A stretch of 64,000 nucleotides of DNA from PALSA-612 sp963791225 (GTDB taxonomy: Bacteria > Actinomycetota > Thermoleophilia > Gaiellales > Gaiellaceae), in assembly GCA_963791225.1 (NCBI GenBank), contig CAWBRV010000007.1:322594-386593 (forward strand), in the 5' to 3' direction. This document shows positions 40,156-47,463 of this stretch, in pieces. The translations under genes and the position numbers were made by a program. How positions within the stretch are numbered: position 1 is the stretch's first letter; every line of letters begins with the position of its first letter. The notes beneath the pieces were generated by a model, which saw nothing but the letters and a program-made list of their open reading frames with translations, ran no database searches and had not been told where the DNA came from.

Positions 40156-41169
40156 CTAGCCGTCGAACACGTCGGCGCCACAGCCGAAGACGAGCGCCGC
40201 GCGCACGTCCTCCGGCTCGACTCCGTCGAGCGCCGGATGGTCGAGATCCACGGTGACACCTGGCCATGCGTCGAGGCCGAGCGCTGCCGCGCCGTTCCCG
40301 GCGCCGATCGCGAGCAGCTGCGAGACCGGCACCACCTCGCGCCGGCCCAGCCGGCGCCGCGCGATTCCCTCGAGCTCCCGCAGCTCTTCCAGCGGGTCGA
40401 TCCGCACGTTCGAGTCGGATCCGATCGCAAGCCGAATCCTCCGCTCGAGCAAGCCCTCGAGCGGCGGGAAGCCGTCACCGAGGTTCGCCTCGGTCGTCGG
40501 ACACAGGCAGACCGTCGCGCCCGCGTCGGCGAGCAGGTCGAGCTCCGAGGAGTCGGCGTGCGTTGCGTGGACGACGGTGGTCGACGGGCCCAGGCAGCCG
40601 CACCGGGCGAGCAGCTCGATCGGTCTGACGCCGTGCTCGGCGAGGCACTCCTCGATCTCGCGCGGCTGCTCGCAGGCGTGCACGTGGAGGACGAGCCCCT
40701 CGCGCGCCGCATACCGGCCGATCTCGGCCAGCCAGGCGGCCGAGCAGGCGCGCACGGAGTGGGGGGCGAGGCCGACGCGGCCACCGCTCTCCCGGAGCCG
40801 CTCGAGCTGGCCGAGGTAGTCGGCGACCGACTCCTGTCGGAATCGCTTCAGCCCGCCCCGCTCGTAGGCGGCGAGGAGGAGGACGATGTCGACGCCTGCG
40901 GCTGCGGCCGCCTCGAGCGCGGCGAGCGCCTCGGGGAGGCCCAGATAGTGGAACTCGCCGACGGCCGTGTAGCCGGCGGTCCGCATCTCGCGGTACGTCC
41001 GCTCGTACGCCGCGCGCACCGTCTCCGGTGTCTGGCGCTCGGCCTCCGCGAGCATCGACTCGCGCCACGCCCAGAAGTCACCCCCGGCACCGCGCCCGCG
41101 CAGCGCGCGCTGAAACGCGTGTGAGTGGGCCGTCACGAACCCTGGGAGCGAGATCCGGCTGTTCGTCAC
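40156..41169 (-). CDS. formimidoylglutamate deiminase-like amidohydrolase
   Basis: Metal-dependent hydrolase of the amidohydrolase superfamily, closest to HutF. LPGFVTAHSHAFQRALRG gives the HxH metal ligands; FWAWRESMLAEAERQTPE, GEFHYL, VLHVHACEQPREIEECLAEH, VVHATHADSSELDLL and IRLAIGSDSNVRIDPLEE match HutF-type enzymes. It begins at GTG 41169 and lacks the usual 50-60 residue N-terminal beta-sandwich strand set. The C-terminus is also short (about 337 residues against about 450), so it may be a diverged paralogue. No other histidine-degradation gene lies here. Confidence 0.75.
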   Translation of the reverse strand: MTNSRISLPGFVTAHSHAFQRALRGRGAGGDFWAWRESMLAEAERQTPETVRAAYERTYREMRTAGYTAVGEFHYLGLPEALAALEAAAAAGVDIVLLLAAYERGGLKRFRQESVADYLGQLERLRESGGRVGLAPHSVRACSAAWLAEIGRYAAREGLVLHVHACEQPREIEECLAEHGVRPIELLARCGCLGPSTTVVHATHADSSELDLLADAGATVCLCPTTEANLGDGFPPLEGLLERRIRLAIGSDSNVRIDPLEELRELEGIARRRLGRREVVPVSQLLAIGAGNGAAALGLDAWPGVTVDLDHPALDGVEPEDVRAALVFGCGADVFDG

Positions 41170-41221
41170 TGGGGGCGAATTGTCGCGCTTCCGGCACGGC
41201 TGCGTCGGAAGGCGGACATCC

Positions 41222-41821
41222 GTGACACGATGGGCGATCTCCGTGTCGCGCCTCCACCGGTACCTCCCGAACGCCCTCACGGTGCTCCGGTTCGCGCTCG
41301 TGCCCATCTTCATCGTGCTGATGGTGCAGGCGAGCGATGGGCACAGCTGGGCGGCCGGCGTCGTGTTCGCCATCGCCGGCATCACCGACCAGATCGACGG
41401 CGCCCTGGCACGGCGCTGGCACGTCGAGTCCGAGTTCGGCAAGTACGCCGACCCGCTCGCCGATCGGCTGATGATCGACTCGGCCGTGCTGCTCCTCTAC
41501 CTCGACGGCCGCCTGCCGTGGGTGGCGCTCGTGATCGTGTTCGGCCGCGACATCCTGCTGATCGCCGGCGCGCGCTACTTCAAGCCGCGCGGCTACGAGT
41601 TCTCCGTGAACTTCCTCGGCAAGACTGCGACGTGGGTGCTCTATCTGGCCGTCGGGTGCGTGATCGTCACGACCGACGCCGAGCGCTGGCCGCTCGTCCT
41701 CTTCTGGGTGGGCGTCGGCCTGGCGATCGCGGCGGCCGTAGCCTATGCCGTCGGCGCCTGGCGGAGCCTGGGGAGGAGTTCCGGCCCGGGCCGCAAATCT
41801 CAAGTAAAGGTTGACCCTTGA
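41222..41821 (+). CDS. pgsA: CDP-alcohol phosphatidyltransferase (PgsA-like)
   Basis: Membrane enzyme joining CDP-diacylglycerol to an alcohol, probably glycerol 3-phosphate, to start phosphatidylglycerol and cardiolipin synthesis. About 199 residues, several helices. The CDP-alcohol motif is complete: DQIDGALARRWHVESEFGKY followed by ADPLADR (DxxDGxxAR...GxxxDxxxD). LHRYLPNALTVLRFALVPIF is the usual N-terminus. GTG 41222 has GGAAGG about nine bases upstream; GTG 41243 is an alternative. In mycobacteria a pgsA homologue also lies near garA. Confidence 0.9.
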   Translation: MTRWAISVSRLHRYLPNALTVLRFALVPIFIVLMVQASDGHSWAAGVVFAIAGITDQIDGALARRWHVESEFGKYADPLADRLMIDSAVLLLYLDGRLPWVALVIVFGRDILLIAGARYFKPRGYEFSVNFLGKTATWVLYLAVGCVIVTTDAERWPLVLFWVGVGLAIAAAVAYAVGAWRSLGRSSGPGRKSQVKVDP

Positions 41822-41839
41822 GCGGCCCGCTGCTTCAAT
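41811..41839 (+). promoter_or_regulatory. promoter of the rsiG-like/garA/ftsR operon
   Basis: TTGACC (41811-41816) and TTCAAT (41834-41839) with a 17-base spacer form a good vegetative promoter, overlapping the pgsA stop. The leader is about 27 bases and contains GAAAGG before the GTG at 41873. Confidence 0.55.
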
Positions 41840-41872
41840 GAGCCGGCCGGGCGAATCCGACGAAAGGGCCAT

Positions 41873-42115
41873 GTGGAAGCGCTTCCCGATCTCACCAAGC
41901 TGGGCGACGACGACCTCGAGCGTCTGATCGACGACCTCGAGCGGAGGGAGAGCGAGGTCTCCTACGAGCGGCGCCTGCTGCAGGGGAAGATCGACATCCT
42001 CCGTGCCGAGCGAGTGGCGCGCAAGCGTGGGCAGTCGGAGGACGAGCTCGCGCACGTCGACGTCGACCGTCTCAGCGAGATCCTCGCCCGCAAGGCCTCC
42101 CCCGAGACTGAGTGA
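41873..42115 (+). CDS. rsiG: RsiG-like cyclic-di-GMP-responsive anti-sigma factor, single motif
   Basis: An 80-residue helical protein. Residues 26-41 (ESEVSYERRLLQGKID) match the RsiG cyclic-di-GMP motif E-x3-S-x2-R-x3-Q-x3-D exactly: E26, S30, R33, Q37, D41. Streptomyces RsiG carries two such motifs on one coiled coil and holds the sporulation sigma factor WhiG. A single-motif homodimeric form is known from Rubrobacter. This protein has one motif, followed by a helix ending LSEILARKASPE. It starts at GTG 41873 and overlaps the garA-like gene as GTGA. Its sigma partner is not in the window. Confidence 0.75.
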   Translation: MEALPDLTKLGDDDLERLIDDLERRESEVSYERRLLQGKIDILRAERVARKRGQSEDELAHVDVDRLSEILARKASPETE

Positions 42116-42573
42116 GCCACATCTACTGCTCCGAGTGCGGCTTCCAGAACTCGGAAGCCGCGAACTTCTGCGCCCGCTGTGGCGCGATGCTCGAGCACGA
42201 GGGCAACGAGGCGGAGACGACGCTCAGCTACACGCCCGACCAGATCACCGAGGAGCCCTCGGCCGGCGTCGAGGGGATCGAGGGGCCTGCGCTCGTCGTC
42301 CGCTCAGGGGGTGGGCGCTCGGGCGAGGCGTTCATCCTGCAGGGTGAGCGCACGACGATCGGCCGCTCGCCCGACTGCGACGTCTTCCTCGACGATGTCA
42401 CCGTGTCGCGAAAGCACGCGGTCGTCGCGGAGGTCGACGGACGCTTCGTGATCGAGGACCTCGGCAGCCTGAACGGCACCTTCCTGAACCGGCGGCGAAT
42501 CGAGCAGGCGCCGCTCACCGACGACGACGAGGTGCAGATCGGCAAGTACCGCCTCGTCTTCCTGGCTCGATGA
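42112..42573 (+). CDS. garA: zinc-ribbon FHA protein, GarA/OdhI-like
   Basis: A 153-residue phosphothreonine-binding regulator. An N-terminal zinc ribbon (YCSECGFQNSEAANFCARCG) is followed by EAETTLSYTPDQI, which carries the ETT motif phosphorylated by Ser/Thr kinases in GarA. The FHA domain has TTIGRSPDCDVFLDDVTVSRKHA (Arg, Ser, His ligands) and EDLGSLNGTFLNRRRI. GarA inhibits 2-oxoglutarate metabolism when unphosphorylated. The added zinc ribbon distinguishes this from mycobacterial GarA. It lies between the rsiG-like gene and a FtsR-type MerR gene, with overlapping ends. Confidence 0.88.
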   Translation: MSHIYCSECGFQNSEAANFCARCGAMLEHEGNEAETTLSYTPDQITEEPSAGVEGIEGPALVVRSGGGRSGEAFILQGERTTIGRSPDCDVFLDDVTVSRKHAVVAEVDGRFVIEDLGSLNGTFLNRRRIEQAPLTDDDEVQIGKYRLVFLAR

Positions 42574-43268
42574 GCGTCGCGACCACATACGAGCAGCCCG
42601 CCCAGGCGCCGCGCCTGCAGACGATCGGCGCCGTGTGCCGCCGCCTGAAGGCGGAGTTTCCCGACATCTCGATCTCGAAGATCCGCTACCTCGAGGAGCA
42701 GGGCCTGCTTGCGCCCCGGCGCACGCGCGGCGGGTACCGGATGTTCAGCGAGGACGACGTCGATCGCCTCGAGACGATCCTGCGCCTCCAGCGCGACGAG
42801 TTCCTGCCCTTGCGCGTCATCCGGCAGGAGCTGGCCACGACCGTGCAGAAGGGCAGGCGTCGGCAGCGGCCCGCGCTGGCGACGGAGGAGCAGGAGCTGA
42901 CCCTCGACGAGCTCTGCACGCGCGCCCAGATCGCCCCGGCTCTCGTCCGCGACCTCGAGGGGTTCGGGCTCCTCCAGCCGACGACCGTGCGCGGAGGGCA
43001 CCGGTACCGCGAGTCTGACGTCGAGGTTGCCGCGCTCTGCGGGCAGCTCGCAGGCTACGGCATGAGCGCCAGGCACCTGCGGACATTCCAGACGTCGGCC
43101 GAGCGGAACGCCGGCCTGCTCGGCCAGATCACGGCGCCTGCCTTGCACGCACGGAGCCTCGAGCGCCGTCAGCAAGGGCTCGAGGATCTTCGGGCGCTCG
43201 GCGAGCTCGTCCAGGATCTCTCACAGCTCCTGCTCTGGCAAAGCCTGCGCCGCCACGCAACGGGCTGA
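42570..43268 (+). CDS. ftsR: MerR-family regulator, FtsR/Rv1828-like
   Basis: A 232-residue MerR-type transcription factor. The winged helix is TIGAVCRRLKAEFPDISISK then IRYLEEQGLLAPRRTRGGYR with MFSEDDVDRLETILRLQR. A second MerR-like module (LTLDELCTRAQIAPALVRDL, LLQPTTVRGGHRYRESDVEV) is typical of Rv1828/FtsR, which controls division genes in Corynebacterium. There are no metal-binding cysteines. ATG 42570 overlaps the garA stop as ATGA, keeping the mycobacterial garA-Rv1828 order. Confidence 0.9.
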   Translation: MSVATTYEQPAQAPRLQTIGAVCRRLKAEFPDISISKIRYLEEQGLLAPRRTRGGYRMFSEDDVDRLETILRLQRDEFLPLRVIRQELATTVQKGRRRQRPALATEEQELTLDELCTRAQIAPALVRDLEGFGLLQPTTVRGGHRYRESDVEVAALCGQLAGYGMSARHLRTFQTSAERNAGLLGQITAPALHARSLERRQQGLEDLRALGELVQDLSQLLLWQSLRRHATG

Positions 43269-43276
43269 CGGACGGA

Positions 43277-43282
43277 TAGGCT
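43277..43282 (+). promoter_or_regulatory. -10 element for leaderless apt
   Basis: TAGGCT ends six bases before GTG 43289. Confidence 0.4.
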
Positions 43283-43288
43283 CCGCGC

Positions 43289-43807
43289 GTGCCCGTCGAC
43301 CTCAAGGCGAAGATCCGCGACGTTCCGGACTTCCCGAAGCCGGGCGTCGTCTTCAAGGACATCATGCCCCTGCTGAGCGATCCGGAGGCTCTGCGCGAGA
43401 CCGTCGACCGGATCGCGGAGTGGGCGGCGCCACGGAAGCCGGACGTCGTGCTGGGCGCCGAGGCACGCGGCTACATCACCGGCGGCGCGCTCGCCTGCCG
43501 GCTCGGCTGCGGCTTCGTCCCGGCGCGGAAGCCCGGGAAGCTGCCCTGGCGGACCGTGGCGGTCAAGTATGCGCTCGAGTACGGCTTCGACCAGCTCGAG
43601 GTGCACGCCGACTCGATCCGGGCCGGGCAGCGCGTCCTCGTGCACGACGACGTGCTCGCGACCGGCGGCACGGCGAAGGCGACGGTCGAGCTCGTCGAGC
43701 AGCTGGGCGGTATCGTCGTCGGATTGCCGTTCATCATCGAGCTCGGCTTCCTCAACGGTCGCGAGCGGCTCCAGGGCCACGACGTCTACTCGCTGATCGA
43801 GTACTAG
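43289..43807 (+). CDS. apt: adenine phosphoribosyltransferase
   Basis: Purine salvage enzyme making AMP from adenine and PRPP, 172 residues. IRDVPDFPKPGVVFKDIMPL is the diagnostic N-terminus. VLGAEARGYITGGALA, FVPARKPGKLPW and the PRPP loop VLVHDDVLATGGTAKATVEL are intact. Leaderless start at GTG 43289 after TAGGCT. No relA follows, unlike in many actinobacteria. Confidence 0.97.
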   Translation: MPVDLKAKIRDVPDFPKPGVVFKDIMPLLSDPEALRETVDRIAEWAAPRKPDVVLGAEARGYITGGALACRLGCGFVPARKPGKLPWRTVAVKYALEYGFDQLEVHADSIRAGQRVLVHDDVLATGGTAKATVELVEQLGGIVVGLPFIIELGFLNGRERLQGHDVYSLIEY

Positions 43808-43841
43808 CAGTGTCGTTCAGCGGCACGTCCGGCGTGTCGAC

Positions 43842-43847
43842 TAGAAC
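43842..43847 (+). promoter_or_regulatory. -10 element for leaderless transcript
   Basis: TAGAAC ends six bases before ATG 43854. The last position is C where T is usual. Confidence 0.35.
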
Positions 43848-43853
43848 ACCGAT

Positions 43854-44459
43854 ATGTACGACTCGCTGAGCACGCGCTACACGTTCCCGTGCCCGGCGCG
43901 CGGGGAGGCCCGGGTGCTGCTCCACGACTTCCGCGAGCTCGACCGGCTACCGGGCGCGACCCATCCGGCTGTGTTCCGCGTCCGCTACGCGTGCGCGTGC
44001 GGCGACGAGCACGTCGGGCTCGTGGCGCACGACGAGCTCGACTGGGCGCCTCTCGGGCTCGACTCGCGTGTCTTCCTCAACCTCATGACCGACCGGCTCG
44101 AGCCGGTCAAGGACGAGTTCGGCGACCTCGCCGCGCGGCGGATCGGCGCGGGGGAGTGGCCGTGGAGCTTCTTCTGCTATCCGGAGGAGCGGCCCCGGCC
44201 CGTCTTCCCGTCGATGTTCTGGCTGCTGGCACCGGGGCACGCGGAAGGCTCCGTCGGGCTCGCCGTCCGTTGCCCGGCCTGTCTGCGCGTCTCGATCAAC
44301 ATCGTCTCCGCAGCGCACGTCGACGTTCCGTTCCACAACGACGCCGCGGTGGGTGTCGTCGAGCACGTCTTCCGCGACGACGCGCTGCGAACGGTGGAGG
44401 AGTTTCGCGCCGAGCTCGACTCGTCGGCGTTCGACGCGAGACGCCTCCAGCTCCACTAG
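43854..44459 (+). CDS. conserved hypothetical protein with two cysteine pairs
   Basis: A 201-residue soluble protein. YTFPCPARGEARVLLHDFRE starts it; YACACGDEH and AVRCPACLRVSIN supply CxC and CPxC pairs that could bind zinc together. WSFFCYPEERPRPVFPSMFW is a conspicuous aromatic stretch. It ends FRAELDSSAFDARRLQLH. I do not recognise a family. ATG 43854 has TAGAAC six bases upstream, so it is likely leaderless. Confidence 0.75.
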   Translation: MYDSLSTRYTFPCPARGEARVLLHDFRELDRLPGATHPAVFRVRYACACGDEHVGLVAHDELDWAPLGLDSRVFLNLMTDRLEPVKDEFGDLAARRIGAGEWPWSFFCYPEERPRPVFPSMFWLLAPGHAEGSVGLAVRCPACLRVSINIVSAAHVDVPFHNDAAVGVVEHVFRDDALRTVEEFRAELDSSAFDARRLQLH

Positions 44460-44524
44460 CGGTCCACTCGCGTCAGGGATTGGCGGCAGTCGTGACCGTG
44501 CCGATCACGGGAGCGAGGACGACG

Positions 44525-44740
44525 ATGAGCTCCTACGCGATCGAGAATCCGCATGGCCGGCGCCGGCTTCTGAGCCACTGTGCGCTCCTGGGTCGCGCGC
44601 TGAAGCGTCGTGTACCCGCCCGCCGCAGGCTCGAGGCGGCTCTCGGCCGCGACCAGGCGCGCGACCTCGTGCAGGCGCTAGCCGGCGGTCACGACCCGGC
44701 GCGACGCGTGCGCCGGCGGCGCGTCAGATCCTCGCCGTAG
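44525..44740 (+). CDS. small basic hypothetical protein
   Basis: A 71-residue, strongly Arg-rich frame from ATG 44525: MSSYAIENPHGRRRLLSHCA, LGRALKRRVPARRRLEAALG, then RDQARDLVQALAGGHD. The last 52 bases overlap the convergent membrane-protein gene, and the Arg-rich end reflects that overlap. It is possibly genuine but weakly supported. Confidence 0.35.
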   Translation: MSSYAIENPHGRRRLLSHCALLGRALKRRVPARRRLEAALGRDQARDLVQALAGGHDPARRVRRRRVRSSP

Positions 44741-44907
44741 AGACGGACGACGAGAAACACGCCTCCGCCCACGAGAGCGCCGAGGAGGCCCGCGACGGCC
44801 TCGGAGACCCCGACGGCGAGCGCGAACAGCCAGACGTAGACGGCGAACACGAGGCACCAGAGGAACGCCGAGACACCTGGTGCAACGCTGGGAGCGCGAA
44901 GGTGCAT
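44689..44907 (-). CDS. small two-helix membrane protein
   Basis: A 72-residue protein with two hydrophobic helices: VSAFLWCLVFAVYVWLFALA and SEAVAGLLGALVGGGVFLVV, followed by RLYGEDLTRRRRTRRAGS on the cytoplasmic side. ATG 44907. Proteins of this size and pattern are common in Thermoleophilia, without known function. It is convergent with the small basic frame at 44525. Confidence 0.65.
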   Translation of the reverse strand: MHLRAPSVAPGVSAFLWCLVFAVYVWLFALAVGVSEAVAGLLGALVGGGVFLVVRLYGEDLTRRRRTRRAGS

Positions 44908-45240
44908 GTTGTGGGAGATCCTAACCGCGGGACCGGAGCGTCGACAAAGAAAATGCGTCGAGTCGGTGGCGCTTTCGTCCTCCGGGCCCGCCGACGCTCG
45001 GCTTTCGCCTGACGCCGCCTGGCTCGGATTCGTCCTACCGGCGCTCCGTGCTCGACGCAAATGCGACTCTACGACCTCGGGCCGCGGGGCGCAAGACCCG
45101 GCGCCTCGGGAAAGTCCGCAATTTGCACCCAAGCTTCTCGCCGCCGAATTTTCGAAGCACGCGTCGCCGCGTGGCGAACTTCGCCGACCGGTCGGAGGGA
45201 GGGGTCATACGACGGCAGCCGACCCTCGGAATCGGCCAAC

Positions 45241-45259
45241 TTGACATAACACGCGTTAT
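45241..45259 (+). promoter_or_regulatory. candidate promoter/operator upstream of the sigma-factor gene
   Basis: TTGACA (45241-45246) is a perfect -35. ATAAC-ACGC-GTTAT (45246-45259) is an inverted repeat starting at its last base. No convincing -10 stands 17 bases downstream. The region 44908-45393 otherwise shows no gene I can support; it is less GC-rich and is presumably the sigma-gene control region. Confidence 0.4.
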
Positions 45260-45393
45260 CGTGCAGACCGAATTCAGACGGGCCCTTTCGCCCGGGTCTG
45301 GTCGATGGCTATGCTTAGCCGCGCGGTGGGCGCCTGCGGGAGGACGGTGCGTCGACCGGACGGGCGGCGCATACGAGCGGAAGCGAGGCGTGG

Positions 45394-46467
45394 ATGACGA
45401 CCACTGAGCGGCCCGAAGAGCCGACAGTCGATTTCGAGACTCTCTTCCAGAGCGAGGATTTCCTGCAGCTCCTGGAAACCGCGGACGCGCAGGGCTCGAT
45501 CAAGATCGCCGAGCTCGGCGAGCTCCTGGACCTGCACGGCTTCGACCCCGTCGAATCCGATCTCGTCTTCCGCGAGCTCGAGGCGCGCGGCTACGAGCTG
45601 ATCGAGGAGGAACGCGAGACCGCGGCCGCCGTGCTGACCGCGCCCGTCGAGACGACCACCGATGCGCTGCAGCTCTTCCTGCGCGAAGCCGGCCGCCATC
45701 CGCTGCTCACCGCCGCCCAGGAAGTCGAGCTGGCCAAGCGGATCGAGCGCGGCGACGAAAATGCGAAACAGCACATGATCCAGGCGAATCTCCGCCTCGT
45801 CGTCTCGATCGCGAAGAACTACCGGAACCAGGGCCTCCCCTTCCTCGACCTGATCCAGGAAGGCACGCTCGGCCTGATCCGCGCGGTCGAGAAGTTCGAC
45901 TGGCGTCGCGGCTACAAGTTCTCGACCTACGCCACGTGGTGGATCCGCCAGGCGGTCGCCCGCGCGCTGGCCGACAAGGCGCGCACGATCCGCATGCCCG
46001 TCCACATCGTCGAGCGGCTGCAGAAGATGAACCGGGCCGAGCGGAACCTGTGGACGCAGCTCGGACGGGAGCCAACGCTGGACGAGATCGCCGAGGAGGC
46101 GAGCCTCCCGATCCAGCAGGCGCGCGAGGTGCGCGCCGCCGCCCGCGCCGCCACGAGCCTCGACCAGCCCGTCGGCGACCAGGAGGAGGCGGTCCTCGGG
46201 GACTTCGTCGCCGGCGAGGGTTTGCTCCCCGACGAGCAGGTCGAGCTGTCGCTCCGCAGCCAGGCGCTGCAGCAGGCGCTCCGCGCGCTCACGGAACGCG
46301 AGCGCGAGGTGCTGGCCCTCCGCTACGGCCTCGACGACCAGGAGCCGAAGACGCTCGAGGAGATCGGCCGGCGGCTCGGGCTCACGCGAGAGCGGGTTCG
46401 GCAGATCGAGGTCGAGGCGCTGCGCCGGCTCGCGAGCCTGCGCGAGATCCAGGCTGTTCCGTACTAG
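45394..46467 (+). CDS. RNA polymerase sigma factor, RpoD/SigA type
   Basis: A 357-residue sigma-70 protein. A short region 1.1-like N-terminus (FETLFQSEDFLQLLETADAQ) is followed by region 1.2 (DALQLFLREAGRHPLLTAAQ), region 2 (NLRLVVSIAKNYRNQGLPFL, DLIQEGTLGLIRAVEKFDWR, YKFSTYATWWIRQAVARALA), region 3 and region 4 (LTEREREVLALRYGLDDQEP, GRRLGLTRERVRQIEVEALR). The 1.1-like domain suggests the principal sigma, but the second sigma gene is equally RpoD-like. ATG 45394 with GAAGCGAGG upstream. It is convergent with the next sigma gene. Confidence 0.95.
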   Translation: MTTTERPEEPTVDFETLFQSEDFLQLLETADAQGSIKIAELGELLDLHGFDPVESDLVFRELEARGYELIEEERETAAAVLTAPVETTTDALQLFLREAGRHPLLTAAQEVELAKRIERGDENAKQHMIQANLRLVVSIAKNYRNQGLPFLDLIQEGTLGLIRAVEKFDWRRGYKFSTYATWWIRQAVARALADKARTIRMPVHIVERLQKMNRAERNLWTQLGREPTLDEIAEEASLPIQQAREVRAAARAATSLDQPVGDQEEAVLGDFVAGEGLLPDEQVELSLRSQALQQALRALTEREREVLALRYGLDDQEPKTLEEIGRRLGLTRERVRQIEVEALRRLASLREIQAVPY

Positions 46468-46475
46468 CGAATCGG

Positions 46476-46493
46476 GCCAGACTGAAGTCTGGC
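46476..46493. terminator. shared bidirectional terminator between two sigma genes
   Basis: GCCAGAC and GTCTGGC form a 7-bp stem with TGAA loop. It fills most of the 27-base gap between the convergent stop codons, so it can serve both transcripts. Confidence 0.65.
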
Positions 46494-46494
46494 T

Positions 46495-47421
46495 CTAGCT
46501 GATCAGGTAGTACGAGAGCTCGGGCGCGGTCGTCCGGAGCTCTTTCAGGGCCCGTGTCTCGAGCTGACGCACGCGCTCACGGGTGATCCCGAGCTCCTTG
46601 CCGATGTGCTCGAGCGTCTGCGGGTTCGAGCCGGCAAGGCCGAAGCGGCGCTCGAGAACGTCGCGCAACCGGGGCTCGAGCCGGTCGAGCGCCTCCCTGA
46701 GCTCGACGGACTGCAGGGTCTCGGCGGTCGCGGCCTCGGGCTGCGGCATCGAATCGTCCTCGATCATGTCGGAGTAGAGGCTGTCGCCGTCGCCGACGGG
46801 CGTCTCGAGGCTGACCGGATCCTCGACCAGCTCGAGGAGCTCCTTCACCCGCTTCTCCGGGAAGCCGCTCTCCTTCGCCATCTCGGGGATCGTCGGGTCG
46901 CGGTTCAGCTTCTGCGCGAGAATCCGGCGTGATCGGACGACCCGGCGTACCTGGTCGGCCACGTGCACCGGCAGCCGGATCAACCGGCCCTGGTCGGCCA
47001 GGGCCCGCGTGATCGACTGGCGGATCCACCACGTCGCGTACGTCGAAAGCTTGTAGCCCATGCGGTAGTCGAACTTCTCGACGGCGCGGATCAGTCCGAG
47101 ATTGCCCTCCTGGATCAGATCGAGGAGCGGGACGCCGGCCTTCGTGTAGTTCCTCGTGATCGACATGACGAGGCGGAGATTCCCTTCGATCAGGCGGCGC
47201 TTCGCCTCCTCGTCGCCCGCGTCCTTGCGGCGCGCAAGCTCGCGCTCCTCCTCCCGCGTGAGCAGCCGGCCGTCGCCGATCTGCCGCACGTAGAGCTTCA
47301 GCGGGTCGCGGAGCTGCGGCTCGCTCTCCTCGTCCTCGGGCTCGTCGACCCGCTCGGGATCCGAGAGCAGAGTCGGCTCGCCCTGTTCCTCGGGCTCGAT
47401 CTTGCGTAGCGCTCGTGCCAT
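46495..47421 (-). CDS. RNA polymerase sigma factor, second RpoD-like
   Basis: A 308-residue sigma-70 protein with an acidic N-terminus (EDEESEPQLRDPLKLYVRQI). Region 2 (NLRLVMSITRNYTKAGVPLL, DLIQEGNLGLIRAVEKFDYR, YKLSTYATWWIRQSITRALA), region 3 (LNRDPTIPEMAKESGFPEKR) and region 4 (LEPRLRDVLERRFGLAGSNP, GKELGITRERVRQLETRALK) are all intact. It lacks region 1.1 and so may be the SigB/group 2-like partner, or the principal factor itself. The end is LSYYLIS. Convergent with the other sigma gene across a shared hairpin. Confidence 0.95.
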   Translation of the reverse strand: MARALRKIEPEEQGEPTLLSDPERVDEPEDEESEPQLRDPLKLYVRQIGDGRLLTREEERELARRKDAGDEEAKRRLIEGNLRLVMSITRNYTKAGVPLLDLIQEGNLGLIRAVEKFDYRMGYKLSTYATWWIRQSITRALADQGRLIRLPVHVADQVRRVVRSRRILAQKLNRDPTIPEMAKESGFPEKRVKELLELVEDPVSLETPVGDGDSLYSDMIEDDSMPQPEAATAETLQSVELREALDRLEPRLRDVLERRFGLAGSNPQTLEHIGKELGITRERVRQLETRALKELRTTAPELSYYLIS

Positions 47422-47463
47422 CCCTGCACCTATCGGCAGCGCGGGCCGTGACCGTGAGCGCGA

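Noticed and set aside
45048..45407. Possible 119-codon gene before the sigma factor
   Set aside because: Overlaps a promoter-like TTGACA region and the sigma start, with no motif or ribosome-binding site.
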